DNA of 33,970 bases, taken from Gammaproteobacteria bacterium. GTDB lineage: Bacteria; Pseudomonadota; Gammaproteobacteria; Pseudomonadales; Azotimanducaceae. Below, piece after piece: positions 7,889 to 16,210 of the stretch. The stretch's first letter is position 1. Every line of letters begins with the position of its first letter. A model generated the notes under the pieces. That model worked only from the letters and a program-made list of their open reading frames with translations. It had not been told where the DNA came from and searched no databases. The position numbers were made by a program, and so were the translations under genes. The stretch spans positions 1-33,970 of the forward strand of contig JASJXV010000021.1 of the NCBI GenBank assembly GCA_030123805.1, written 5' to 3'.

Positions 7889-9118
7889 TCACTGATCCAG
7901 GAAATTTAATACCTCGTCATTGTGCTCACCGAGTTTGGGAGCGCGACGTGATATCCGCCATGGCGTTTTTTCGAATCGATAGGGTGCTCCGGGGTAACGG
8001 AAGGAGCGTCCCAGATCCTCATGCGCCACCTCAACCTGGAAACCCCGTGCTTTGAAGTGCGGGTCCTCAAAGGCTTCTTCCGGAGAGTTGATAACACCGA
8101 CGGAAAGCCCTGCGCTCTGGCAGCCAAAGAAGAAATCGTATGCTGAGAGTCGCGATGCAATAAGCAGTAAAGCTTGCCGTCCCGCCATAAATATCGCTGT
8201 CAAAGTATCATCTTCACCGATTCTTGCCAGATCGAACGGTCCCTCCCAATTGGCGCCCATTTCCAGAAAGATGGCCTCAGGAAGTTCATCTAGCAAGCCC
8301 AGTTCGGTTAACCAGTCATGCAGTTTTTTGAATTCGTGGGGAAACCTGGGTGGTACGCCCGTGTTGGCATGACGACCATCGGCGCAAAGAATCTGGCTCT
8401 CCATAGAGGGTTCAACCGATGCATGTCGACCGGTTTGACGCTGTACGGTTTGCTCTGCCACAAGCCATGAATAACTGGCGGCTTCTGTGGTTACGTTTGC
8501 AGCCGCATGCATGCTCAGGTCGACGAACTGCCCATCGCCGGAGATTCCTCGATGCAGAATTGCTGTAAGCGCAGACATGACAGCAAAGTGACATCCTATG
8601 TGATATCCCTGATTACCTGAACCTCGTACCGGTGGCAGCGTGTGATCATCGTATCCGCAACTCCAGGGCGGTCCGCCGCCAGCCATAATCGTCAGGTCAG
8701 TAACAGGAAGATCACTCTTTGGATCATTTCGGCCAAAGGGTGTCATGGAGACATGTATAAGATCCGGTTTCAGGACTGCAAGCTGTGCATAATCAATACC
8801 CAGATCCTTGAGGCGTGCGCGGGGTTCGGACTCGATCAGAACGTCTGCTGTGCGTATAAGTTGCCTGAAGGATTCACGGTCTGTTGCATCGTCAAGATTC
8901 AATACAATGCCGCGCTTGCTGGTGTGATAGTGCCACCAGTATAAGCTGCGATCTTCACCCGGCTCATCGTCTAGAAACGGTGGATATTGACGTGCCGGAT
9001 CACCGCCCGGCGGTTCAATCAGAATCAAGTCGGCACCCATGTCTGCCATAAGCTTACCCGCCAGGGAGATGCGCTCATTGGACAGTTCCAGAACGCGAAT
9101 TCCAGTTAGCGCTGTCAT
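7889..9118 (-). CDS. Family III CoA-transferase subunit lacking the catalytic Asp
   Basis: 409 residues with the full CaiB/BaiF architecture in normal order. This comprises the N-terminal GIRVLELSNERISLAGKLMADMGADLILIE, the DVLIESEPRARLKDLGID segment, and a C-terminal small domain (FQVEVAHEDLGRSFRYPGAP, KLGEHNDEVL). In the catalytic segment the Asp found in active members is replaced: the sequence reads GSGNQGYHIGCHFAVMSAL, with Tyr172 aligning ungapped to D176 of its neighbour, and no Asp or Glu lies nearby. It starts inside the stop of the upstream CoA-transferase (ATGA overlap). I infer a heterodimer in which this is the non-catalytic partner, as two-subunit enzymes of this family such as BbsEF are known. 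Substrate unknown. Confidence 0.85.
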   Translation of the reverse strand: MTALTGIRVLELSNERISLAGKLMADMGADLILIEPPGGDPARQYPPFLDDEPGEDRSLYWWHYHTSKRGIVLNLDDATDRESFRQLIRTADVLIESEPRARLKDLGIDYAQLAVLKPDLIHVSMTPFGRNDPKSDLPVTDLTIMAGGGPPWSCGYDDHTLPPVRGSGNQGYHIGCHFAVMSALTAILHRGISGDGQFVDLSMHAAANVTTEAASYSWLVAEQTVQRQTGRHASVEPSMESQILCADGRHANTGVPPRFPHEFKKLHDWLTELGLLDELPEAIFLEMGANWEGPFDLARIGEDDTLTAIFMAGRQALLLIASRLSAYDFFFGCQSAGLSVGVINSPEEAFEDPHFKARGFQVEVAHEDLGRSFRYPGAPYRFEKTPWRISRRAPKLGEHNDEVLNFLDQ

Positions 9119-10350
9119 AGCACACCTTCCTCTCTTAATTGTTGCACAGCGTCTGCAGAAAGCCCCAACAGATTAGTTAGTACCTGTTCGGTATGTTCAC
9201 CCAGGCACGGAGCTGCTCTGGAAATTTCCCAATCTGTTTTAGAAAAATGGACGGGTTGGCCATCGACGCGTACTTTGCCCATTTTTGTGTGGTGTACTGT
9301 GGACCACAAACCGAATCCACTGGTACTTGGATCCTGGTCGACGCGCTCCTGGGGTTTCTGAACCGCAGATGCCGGGACCCCAGCCGCATTTAGTTCATTG
9401 GCAACTTCAAACTTATTGCGTGCAGAGGTCCAGACGCCGACATGCTGATCCAGCGCGTCCTGATTACCGATGCGCGCGTCAAGCGACTCGAATGCCGCTT
9501 GCTTACACCAGACTTCATTGACAAGATTGATGAAGGCTTGCCAGTCAGTTTGATCGCGGCAGGCGATGGCGACCCATTCATCGTCACCTTGACAGGGATA
9601 GATGCCGTGCGGCGCCATGGCTGGCCATTGATTCCGATTACTGCTGGGTTGTCTCGCCTGCCGGGTAGGGCGACCATTAACTGTCCAGTCCAACAGGGCG
9701 GGACCACTCAGAGACAGAGCGGACTCAGTTGTGGCCAGATCCACCCATTGACCTTCTCCTGTTCGCTGCCTGTGGATCATAGCCATGAGAATGGCCATCA
9801 CCATGTAGTATCCTCCGGTGTGATCCATATAGGAGTAGCCCCAACCGGCTGGTTCCTGATCGGGTAATGTTGAAGTGAAGGTAAGTCCTGACATTGCCTG
9901 CACAATGGGTCCCCAGGTTCGAAAATTGCTGTATGGACCCACATGCCCAAAGCCGCAGTTGGAAACATAGATGATGTCCGGTTTAATCTGTTTCAACTGC
10001 TCGTAGCCGAAACCCCAACGTTCGAGCACGCCCTTTGCGAAGTTCTCTGTGACTACATCTGAAAGTTTAATGATCTCGGTGAGTAATTCTCTGGCTTTTG
10101 CTGTACGCAGGTTCAGTGTGATACCCAGTTTATCGGTGTTGTGATTACCAAAACCACCGCCAAAATCTACGCCGCGCTGGTCATCCACAAAGGGAGGAGT
10201 TCCCCGGAGTATGTCCCAGCGACCTTCTCGAACGGGGTCTTCTATTCGAATCACCTCCGCACCAAAAGACGCAAGCCATTTGGTGGCGCCAGCCCCTGCG
10301 AGCTGTCCGGTAAAGTCACAAATACGAAATGCAGAAAGTGCGCTGGCCAT
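9115..10350 (-). CDS. Family III CoA-transferase, catalytic subunit
   Basis: 411 residues, CaiB/BaiF fold in normal order. The Rossmann N-terminus (ALSAFRICDFTGQLAGAGATK, FGAEVIRIEDPVREGRWD) is followed by SDVVTENFAKGVLERWGFG and the active segment GYSYMDHTGGYYMVMAI, where D176 is the expected acyl-anhydride-forming Asp. After that come HRQRTGEGQWVDLA and the C-terminal small domain ending in APCLGEHTEQVL. It is the first gene of a two-gene unit, overlapping the next CoA-transferase by four bases. These enzymes exchange CoA between an acyl-CoA (often succinyl-CoA) and a carboxylate. About 245 bases upstream contain no gene and presumably hold the promoter. Confidence 0.88.
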   Translation of the reverse strand: MASALSAFRICDFTGQLAGAGATKWLASFGAEVIRIEDPVREGRWDILRGTPPFVDDQRGVDFGGGFGNHNTDKLGITLNLRTAKARELLTEIIKLSDVVTENFAKGVLERWGFGYEQLKQIKPDIIYVSNCGFGHVGPYSNFRTWGPIVQAMSGLTFTSTLPDQEPAGWGYSYMDHTGGYYMVMAILMAMIHRQRTGEGQWVDLATTESALSLSGPALLDWTVNGRPTRQARQPSSNRNQWPAMAPHGIYPCQGDDEWVAIACRDQTDWQAFINLVNEVWCKQAAFESLDARIGNQDALDQHVGVWTSARNKFEVANELNAAGVPASAVQKPQERVDQDPSTSGFGLWSTVHHTKMGKVRVDGQPVHFSKTDWEISRAAPCLGEHTEQVLTNLLGLSADAVQQLREEGVL

Positions 10351-10595
10351 CCTGGAATCTCCACACTATTGTTTTTATAAAGGTTCTTACCGGGATTCTG
10401 ATTGCTTCATTCCCCGGGATTATCTTTACGTTTTAAGGTCAGGATTACCAATAGTATATTCAGTCACAGTGCTTGGCAATTAGAGGCCATACAGCACACG
10501 AGCGGGATTACTCAACTAAAAAACAGGTAGCCGGTATTTCAGTTGGCATGCAGGATCCTGGGAAAAGCCGGGATAAATTCCCATGCAGAACAACT

Positions 10596-11132
10596 TTATA
10601 GAGTTAGAGCCTGGTTCAGTGTCGCCCTGCATACGCCAAAATGGCTTGCAACCTGGGACTTGGTCACGTTTGCCTTTTTTAACATGGCCTTGGCTTTTTT
10701 AATCTGCACCGGTCCCAGCTTTCTGGGTCTTCCGCCAACTCGACCCTGAGCTTTTGCCACTCTCAGTCCATGGATCGTGCGCTGTCTTATATAGCTGGAC
10801 TGAAAATCACTGATAGTGCTCAGAGTGGCAAGCATCGCCCCGGCATTGCGGGTCGTGACACTGAAATCTTCACTCAGGCTCGTAAAACCAGCCTTCCTGG
10901 TATTGATTTCGGACAGGACCTCAATCAGCTCTTTAAGCGTGTTGGTCAAACAGTCCAGGCGCCATACCACAAGTGTGTCGCCTTTCTTAACATCGACCGG
11001 GGGAATTTCCGATTTCTCGCCGTTAGGTTTTTTCCCTTTTATTATTTTTTTGCATCCTGCAGCTTGAAGTGCTTTTGTTTGTTTACGCTGGGTTTTGTCG
11101 TCTTCGACGAATCTTGAGTAACCAATTAACAT
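10596..11132 (-). CDS. Serine recombinase homologue with degenerate active site
   Basis: 178 residues, the size of a resolvase/invertase. The N-terminal catalytic fold is recognisable (MLIGYSRFVEDDKTQRKQ, GDTLVVWRLDCLTNTLKELI, GFTSLSEDFSVTT). The long E-helix region (STISDFQSSYIRQRTIHGLR) and linker (AKAQGRVGGRPRKL) follow, then a C-terminal helix-turn-helix (NVTKSQVASHFGVCRATLNQAL). However, the nucleophile position of the usual GYxRVST motif is Val9. The catalytic LDRLxRS reads LDCLTNT, so both Arg are Cys61 and Asn64, and the RPxL Arg region is EIPPV. R7 and D60 remain. There is no frameshift or stop. It is therefore unlikely to recombine DNA and may have become a DNA-binding protein. No inverted repeats or partner genes of a mobile element were seen. 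Confidence 0.85.
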   Translation of the reverse strand: MLIGYSRFVEDDKTQRKQTKALQAAGCKKIIKGKKPNGEKSEIPPVDVKKGDTLVVWRLDCLTNTLKELIEVLSEINTRKAGFTSLSEDFSVTTRNAGAMLATLSTISDFQSSYIRQRTIHGLRVAKAQGRVGGRPRKLGPVQIKKAKAMLKKANVTKSQVASHFGVCRATLNQALTL

Positions 11133-11165
11133 TGTTCAAATATTTCCTTAGAGGGTTCAGGGAAT

Positions 11166-11204
11166 GTGCTCGTACGTTTTTTTATGTCACTACGAGCTGA
11201 GCAC
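11166..11204. promoter_or_regulatory. Imperfect inverted repeat upstream of the recombinase-like gene
   Basis: GTGCTCGTA at 11166-11174 faces TACGAG (11191-11196) and GAGCAC (11199-11204), so either CTCGTA/TACGAG or GTGCTC/GAGCAC can pair. It lies about 35 bases upstream of the recombinase-like start in an AT-rich stretch, a reasonable place for an operator bound by that protein. Its significance is unproven. Confidence 0.25.
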
Positions 11205-11311
11205 CATTATAGATCAAGAGATGGCATAGCTGCTAAATAAAACTGCCTTTACTTACAAATAAAATACAATATCGTACGAATAGGAGAGATTTCTCGTTGA
11301 TCCACAGTTCC

Positions 11312-12304
11312 TCAGGCGTCCTGTCTGACTATTTCGAATATCGTACCCAATGACGCCTGGGTTTGGAGATACGTAAACCAGATTCCGCCATCAATCTCAC
11401 CCCCCATCTCCACGACAATATCCTGATTCTGCATTGCTGATAGGATGCTGCTGTAATCAGGAATAACCCCAAAACTAATGTGGTGAATTCCGGGGCCATG
11501 CTGCATCAGGAAATCGTTGTGGGTGCTGGTGCCAGATACGGGTTCGAGAAGCTCAAGCTGGATGTTGCCGTAATTCGCCAGTGCGCCGCGTATATGGAAA
11601 TCCATACCGGTGACGGGTATATCATGGAAGACTCCCTGCCAGCTGTCGGTTGACTTGAATTCAACATAATTCCAGTCCTCAATGCCCAGTAACTTACGAT
11701 ATTGATCAGTAACCCGTTGCACGTCATCGACCACAATCCCTAATTGCACCAACTGTTTACCGGTTAGATCAACCACACCTTTTTGTTCTGTGTTGTAAAT
11801 ACCCCATGACTTCAGTACCTTTTCTGCAGGTGTTGTTGGTGCTTGTACGATCTCAAGCCGGGTACAGAGGGATTGTTGTGTATCGGTATAAGTAAATACG
11901 GGTCCGCCGGCGATGCTTGCTTGCATGTCTATACCAATACCCGCCGATCCCAGGCGTTCAACCCGGTCATCATGATCATCGACAAATCCAAAGCTTACAT
12001 GGTGAATACCCGGACCGCGCTCGGTCAGAAAGCGTCTATGGCTGTCCTCCCCTGCAAGCGGTTGAATAAGGTTGAGATTCAGACCGCCAAAACGGGTACT
12101 GGCCATGCGAATCTTTGCCCGGTTCCCCGGACTCTTGTCACCCGGACAATTCTCCAGCTCCAGGTCGAAGAATTCCCAGCAACATGCACCAAACAGGTGG
12201 GCATAGTTCTTTGCGGTCACAATGGCATCCGGAACTACCAGACCTATTGCCTTGATCTCCAGACCAGCCAGTACGGCTGATTGATCAATATTCACCGTGC
12301 TCAT
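11312..12304 (-). CDS. Two-domain VOC (glyoxalase/dioxygenase-like) protein
   Basis: 330 residues made of two vicinal-oxygen-chelate modules. The first (about residues 12-155) has LEIKAIGLVVPDAIVTAKNY and ERGPGIHHVSFGFVDDHDD; the second (about 185-325) has KQLVQLGIVVDDVQRVTDQY and QHGPGIHHISFGVIPDY. Each carries the GIHHxSFG strand with a candidate metal-binding His, and Glu ligands are plausible in IQLELLEPVSG. The tandem layout resembles 4-hydroxyphenylpyruvate dioxygenase or bleomycin-resistance-like proteins, but the C-terminal dioxygenase signature of HPPD is not seen. A ring-cleavage, lyase or epimerase role is open. It is monocistronic and divergent from the nucleoside hydrolase, with about 150 bases between starts. 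Confidence 0.75.
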   Translation of the reverse strand: MSTVNIDQSAVLAGLEIKAIGLVVPDAIVTAKNYAHLFGACCWEFFDLELENCPGDKSPGNRAKIRMASTRFGGLNLNLIQPLAGEDSHRRFLTERGPGIHHVSFGFVDDHDDRVERLGSAGIGIDMQASIAGGPVFTYTDTQQSLCTRLEIVQAPTTPAEKVLKSWGIYNTEQKGVVDLTGKQLVQLGIVVDDVQRVTDQYRKLLGIEDWNYVEFKSTDSWQGVFHDIPVTGMDFHIRGALANYGNIQLELLEPVSGTSTHNDFLMQHGPGIHHISFGVIPDYSSILSAMQNQDIVVEMGGEIDGGIWFTYLQTQASLGTIFEIVRQDA

Positions 12305-12455
12305 TTTGTGATCTCCAGAATAAGCTACTCCAGGATAATGGTATTATCTCGCGAATTGGGTGCCTGGATCTACACCCATTGCAGACAGACGCATTCCTGG
12401 CAGCTTAGCACGCAGGTGTCAGATTCGCAGAAGCCATGTTTAAGGAGATAAGCAC

Positions 12456-13355
12456 TTGCAGAAGATTCCCGTGATTCTGGATACCGATATCGGTGTCGAT
12501 GTAGATGACATCTGGGCTCTGGCTATGCTGTTGAAGTGTCCCGAACTGGATGTGAAGCTCATTGTAACGGCTACGGGTGACACGACTTATGGGGCAAATA
12601 TTGTTGCTCGTTTACTGGAAGTAGCGTATCGGACCGATATCGCCATTGGTATTGGCATACCGCTTCAAAACACACCACAACCTCATGCCCGGTGGATTGA
12701 GGGATATGATCTCGATAAATTTCCGGGCACAGTCCTTGAGGATGGCGTCGGGGCAATAGTAGATACCATCATGGCTTCAGCAGATTTAATTTCCGTGATT
12801 AGTATTGGACCTGTTCCGAATATCGCAGCAGCTCTTCAGAGGCAACCTGCCATAACCAAAAACTCCCGTTTTATAGGTATGCACGGCAGCATAAGAAAAG
12901 GTTATTTGGGAGCAGCGCAGCCCGCGGCCGAATATAACATCGCTCAATTTCCAAGAGCTGCGCGGAAAGTTTTCTCGACCCCATGGGATATCACGATCAC
13001 ACCCCTGGATACCTGCGGCATGGTCATGTTGAAGGATGAAAAGTTTCAAATGGTGCGCGATTGCAGCGATCCATTGACGCGGGCAGTAATTGAAAATCAT
13101 CGTTTATGGATGCAAGGTTTTGGAGCACAGTTATATAAAGGCATGGATCCCGAGGTTCAGAGCACAGTGTTATTTGACACAGTTGCCGTCTACCTGGCGT
13201 TTGCCGAGAATCTGCTGGAAATGGAAACTCTGAATATAAAAGTCGATGACAAGGGGTATACGGTGATAGCTAAGTCCGGTCAACCGATGCGCTGTGCCAC
13301 GGGATGGAAGGACCTGGGCGCCTTTGAAGACCTGTTGGTTGAGAGACTATTATAA
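12456..13355 (+). CDS. Nucleoside hydrolase (inosine/uridine-preferring family)
   Basis: 299 residues of the calcium-dependent N-ribohydrolase family, which split a nucleoside into base and ribose. The N-terminal metal motif PVILDTDIGVDVDDIWALA is the variant DTDxGxDxDD form of the family. The core also has LISVISIGPVPNIAAALQR and RFIGMHGSIRKG, and the late Ca-site region is around VLFDTVAVYLAF. The start is a TTG at 12456, decided by a strong AAGGAG (12442-12447) eight bases upstream; the nearby ATG at 12436 is out of frame. No base-specific residues can be assigned, so substrate range is unknown. No nucleoside transporter or kinase lies alongside it. Confidence 0.85.
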   Translation: MQKIPVILDTDIGVDVDDIWALAMLLKCPELDVKLIVTATGDTTYGANIVARLLEVAYRTDIAIGIGIPLQNTPQPHARWIEGYDLDKFPGTVLEDGVGAIVDTIMASADLISVISIGPVPNIAAALQRQPAITKNSRFIGMHGSIRKGYLGAAQPAAEYNIAQFPRAARKVFSTPWDITITPLDTCGMVMLKDEKFQMVRDCSDPLTRAVIENHRLWMQGFGAQLYKGMDPEVQSTVLFDTVAVYLAFAENLLEMETLNIKVDDKGYTVIAKSGQPMRCATGWKDLGAFEDLLVERLL

Positions 13356-13541
13356 GGGTGTAAAGGGACAGGCCATCCGCTATCTTTCAGACAGTCGATC
13401 CATCCGGGTTTTCCTGGATCATGAGCATACCCGGCCTGGCACTGAAAAGCGGAAGGTTCCTTAACTGTTCCAGCCCTCGACACAACCATCTCGGGAGGTC
13501 AGGGAATCTGACAGTCTCAAGGGGTAAAGTGCGCGATTGAC

Positions 13542-13555
13542 TTGACGCAAGTCAA
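13542..13555. promoter_or_regulatory. FNR/FixK/ANR-type binding site
   Basis: TTGAC-GCAA-GTCAA matches the TTGA(T/C)N4(G/A)TCAA form bound by CRP/FNR-family oxygen or nitric-oxide regulators. The symmetry extends further: ATTGACTTG (13536-13544) and CAAGTCAAT (13548-13556) form a perfect 9-base inverted repeat around ACG. It lies about 130 bases upstream of the ferredoxin start. The match is seen directly; the regulator is inferred. Confidence 0.5.
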
Positions 13556-13635
13556 TAGGAACTCAAGTTGCTGGTGTTTCGAATTTCCTAATCAAGATCA
13601 TTGCATTACGATTGAGCGATGGCAATTCGAGAATT

Positions 13636-13644
13636 TGCTATAAA
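13636..13644 (+). promoter_or_regulatory. Extended -10 promoter element for the ferredoxin gene
   Basis: TG-C-TATAAA forms an extended -10 hexamer, about 40 bases before the ATG at 13685. A clear -35 is missing at the usual spacing, which fits an activator-dependent promoter. If it is used, the FNR-type box would be centred roughly 100 bases upstream of transcription start. Confidence 0.4.
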
Positions 13645-13684
13645 TTACGCATCAGTTCAAAAAATCCATGTTGGGAGATAAATT

Positions 13685-14008
13685 ATGGCAAGACCAGAAA
13701 AACACATCCTTGTATGCACCCACTCACGACCAAAGGACGATCCCAAGGGCTGCTGCGCAGACCGCGGTGGCAAGGAAGCTGCTGAGACGTTTGCCAGGGA
13801 ATTGGGCGATAGAGACTTGTGGGGCAGGTTCAAGCTCAATACCACCAGCTGCCTCGGAGTATGTGAATTCGGTGCCAGTGTACTCGTCTACCCGGACAAT
13901 GTGATGTATAAAGAGGTGCAGGCAGACGATGTCAAGACCATCATTGAAGAACATCTACTGGGAGGAAACCCGGTAGAAGCGCTAAAGGTTCCGGCTGACG
14001 TTTGGTGA
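13685..14008 (+). CDS. Thioredoxin-like [2Fe-2S] ferredoxin
   Basis: 107 residues, matching the small thioredoxin-fold 2Fe-2S ferredoxins (Shethna-type/NuoE-like). The four cluster ligands are readable: C11 in HILVCTHSRP, C24 (or C23) in KGCCADRGG, and C56 and C60 in TTSCLGVCEFGASVLVYPD. The spacing CxnC...Cx3C and the strand after the last Cys are typical. A GGGAG lies about seven bases before ATG 13685. It carries electrons in the cytosol; the partner is unknown. An FNR-type site upstream suggests oxygen-linked control. The carbonic anhydrase follows about 75 bases later on the same strand and could be co-transcribed. Confidence 0.85.
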   Translation: MARPEKHILVCTHSRPKDDPKGCCADRGGKEAAETFARELGDRDLWGRFKLNTTSCLGVCEFGASVLVYPDNVMYKEVQADDVKTIIEEHLLGGNPVEALKVPADVW

Positions 14009-14082
14009 TATTAATGGCGGCGTAATCGTTTCCCCAGTATTCACAAAGCGAAATTTGAGTCAGCTACCGGAGGGGCAGGACC

Positions 14083-14718
14083 ATGCCAGCCACTGATAAG
14101 TTTATTGCGGGTTATAAGCGATTTCGTGACGGCTATTTTCGACAAAATAGAGAGTTTTTGCTAAAACTGGCGCAACAAGGACAATTTCCCAAAATAGCCA
14201 TCGTGTCCTGTTGTGATTCTCGGGTTGAACCGACCATTATCTTCGATTGTAAGCCAGGCGATTTGTTTGTTATTCGTAATGTTGCCAACCTGGTACCTCC
14301 TTGTGAAAGCAGTGACAGCTATCATGGCACCAGTGCGGCTCTGGAGTTCGCTGTCAATGGTTTGGATGTAGAAAGTATTATCATACTGGGGCATACCCAA
14401 TGTGGCGGTATTATGGCACTGATGGACAATCGACCGTTTTCGACACCAAAGTCCTTTATTTCTACATGGATGAAGCAACTGGAAAGTGTTCGCAGCGACA
14501 TATCAAGTGACGCTAATTTTGTGAATCAAGAGCAGCGTTACCATGCCTGTGCACAGCAAGGCATCTCGCAATCGTTGAGAAATTTGATGTCTTTTCCATG
14601 GATTCGTTCTCGCGTCGATGCGGGGAAATTAAAACTGCATGGCTGGTACTATGACCTGAACAGCGCCGAATTATTTGCGCGACAGGATGCTACCGGGGAA
14701 TTTCAGAAAATCAGTTAA
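14083..14718 (+). CDS. Beta-class carbonic anhydrase
   Basis: 211 residues, the usual length of a bacterial beta-carbonic anhydrase, which interconverts CO2 and bicarbonate with a zinc ion. The signature VSCCDSRVEP gives C43, D45 and R47, and IILGHTQCGGI gives H104 and C107. Thus the C-H-C zinc site and the Asp-Arg dyad are complete. FVIRNVANLVPP and GTSAALEFAVNGLDV are also family segments. There is no signal peptide, so it should be cytosolic. A GGAGGGGC-type ribosome binding site precedes ATG 14083. It lies between a redox gene and the two-component/Mrp antiporter locus. A link between bicarbonate supply and proton transport is attractive but unproven. Confidence 0.93.
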   Translation: MPATDKFIAGYKRFRDGYFRQNREFLLKLAQQGQFPKIAIVSCCDSRVEPTIIFDCKPGDLFVIRNVANLVPPCESSDSYHGTSAALEFAVNGLDVESIIILGHTQCGGIMALMDNRPFSTPKSFISTWMKQLESVRSDISSDANFVNQEQRYHACAQQGISQSLRNLMSFPWIRSRVDAGKLKLHGWYYDLNSAELFARQDATGEFQKIS

Positions 14719-14830
14719 TCCTTGAGAAAAAAAGCAGGTGTCGGGTTCGCTGAACAAAGAATTCGTTTAATAGATGCCACCCGGTAGTTATTCGCATCTA
14801 ACAATTAAGAGATTGGGACAGCATCCGGGT

Positions 14831-16210
14831 TTATTCTTCAGGAAAAATGATGCGAACTCGTAAGCCTCCCATGGGGGAATCGAGAAGCTCGATCGTTCCG
14901 CCATGTGCGTGCACGATGGTTTGCGCGATCGATAGTCCCAGACCTGCCCCTCCAGTCTCCCGGTTGCGGGAGGACTCCAGACGGTAAAACGGCGTGAAAA
15001 CCCGGTCTCTTTGTTGTGGATCTATGCCGGGGCCGGCATCGTCGACATCGATTATTACGTGATTGTGTTCCCGGCGGAGTTCCACACGAATTTGGTGACC
15101 GTAAAAAATTCCGTTTTCAATAATGTTGGTCAGAACCCTGCGTAATCCTACAGGTTGACACATAATGCGCACGCTTTCAGGTGTATTTATGGAAATATTA
15201 TCTGCTGAAATATTCAGATCGTCGACGACTTCACTGATTACGACTCCAACATCCATGGACTCTCGCGATTCCTCTGTTGCGTCGTCTCGGGCAAATGCCA
15301 AAGTGAGCTTTATCATGGTTTCCATGTCATCCAAATCACGTATTGCCTTGTTGCTTTGCTCTTCGTTCAATATTGATTCGACTCGCAGACGCAATCGCGT
15401 CAATGGTGTGCGTAAGTCGTGCGAAATTGCACCCAGCATCTGGTTCCGTGCCTCCAGTAGTCGTTTGACGCGCGCTTGCATTTGATTAAATGCTCGCGCG
15501 GCGTCCCGGATCTCTCTTGGTCCATCTTCACTAATAGGCTGAGCGGCTCGTATATTCGTGCCCATATCCTCAGATGCTCTGGCAAAACGCGATAATGATT
15601 TGAGTAGTTTGTTGACCGACCAACCTGCAAAAAGAATGGTTCCGAGTGCCATTAGTGTCAGCGATAGGATGGTACTTAAAGAGAAAATGTGATCCCAGGC
15701 TGATCCGGCAATCCGGAAATTCAACCATTCCCCATCGGGCAGATCGACCGATACAAACAATTCCTCATGAATTCTAAACAGGTTGGGCTGGCGTTGAATA
15801 GCCAGGTCTCGTGCTTGAGTTCCCGCAGCGTCGCTTTCGAGTATTGAGGTATCGTGATCATCTGCCGTTACTTGATGATCCAAGGGCTTCAATGTCCGGT
15901 TAATGAGATTCGCGATCGTGACGGCGCTATTGTCTTTCTTGATAGTCAGAGGTTGATTATCCACGCTGACCTGAAATTTTGGTCCGCTGACCTCACCGGC
16001 CAGGTATGATCTATCCAAAGAATCAGCGTGATCGATCAATCGGGTAATTGTAACAATTCGATCAGCCATCTGTTCTTCCCGTTCAAGCGTTACGGTGGCG
16101 GCGCTGGAAATGATAAACGGGACCAGGCTGACAATATGGAATAGCAACAAAAACGTGCCAACGACTAGAATTGTCTGACCTCTGAGCGTATCCGGTAGAA
16201 CGATATTCAC
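14831..16210 (-). CDS. EnvZ-like sensor histidine kinase
   Basis: 459 residues, close to the length of EnvZ. The N-terminal membrane helix (about residues 13-37), a periplasmic sensor segment of roughly 140 residues, and a second helix (about 176-198) are followed by a HAMP region. The dimerisation/phosphoacceptor helix AISHDLRTPLTRLRLR contains H264. The ATPase domain shows the N box (VLTNIIENGIFYG), G1 (DDAGPGIDP), F box (RVFTPFYRLES) and G2 (GGAGLGLSIAQTI). The start overlaps the response-regulator stop by four bases, so the pair is one operon. It autophosphorylates H264 and passes phosphate to the OmpR-like partner. The stimulus is unknown; osmolarity, pH or cation stress fits the neighbours. 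Confidence 0.9.
   Translation of the reverse strand: MNIVLPDTLRGQTILVVGTFLLLFHIVSLVPFIISSAATVTLEREEQMADRIVTITRLIDHADSLDRSYLAGEVSGPKFQVSVDNQPLTIKKDNSAVTIANLINRTLKPLDHQVTADDHDTSILESDAAGTQARDLAIQRQPNLFRIHEELFVSVDLPDGEWLNFRIAGSAWDHIFSLSTILSLTLMALGTILFAGWSVNKLLKSLSRFARASEDMGTNIRAAQPISEDGPREIRDAARAFNQMQARVKRLLEARNQMLGAISHDLRTPLTRLRLRVESILNEEQSNKAIRDLDDMETMIKLTLAFARDDATEESRESMDVGVVISEVVDDLNISADNISINTPESVRIMCQPVGLRRVLTNIIENGIFYGHQIRVELRREHNHVIIDVDDAGPGIDPQQRDRVFTPFYRLESSRNRETGGAGLGLSIAQTIVHAHGGTIELLDSPMGGLRVRIIFPEE

Larger units (their letters stand above)
13356..13684. other. Gene-free stretch holding an FNR-type box and a promoter
   Basis: About 330 bases between the nucleoside hydrolase and the ferredoxin gene contain no credible reading frame. 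They hold the palindrome at 13536-13556 and an extended -10 element near 13636-13644, described separately. Nothing else recognisable was seen. Confidence 0.6.

Noticed and set aside
10596-11132. The recombinase-like gene as part of an active transposon or invertible switch
   Set aside because: Catalytic residues are missing, no terminal inverted repeats or crossover sites were found, and neighbours are ordinary metabolic genes.
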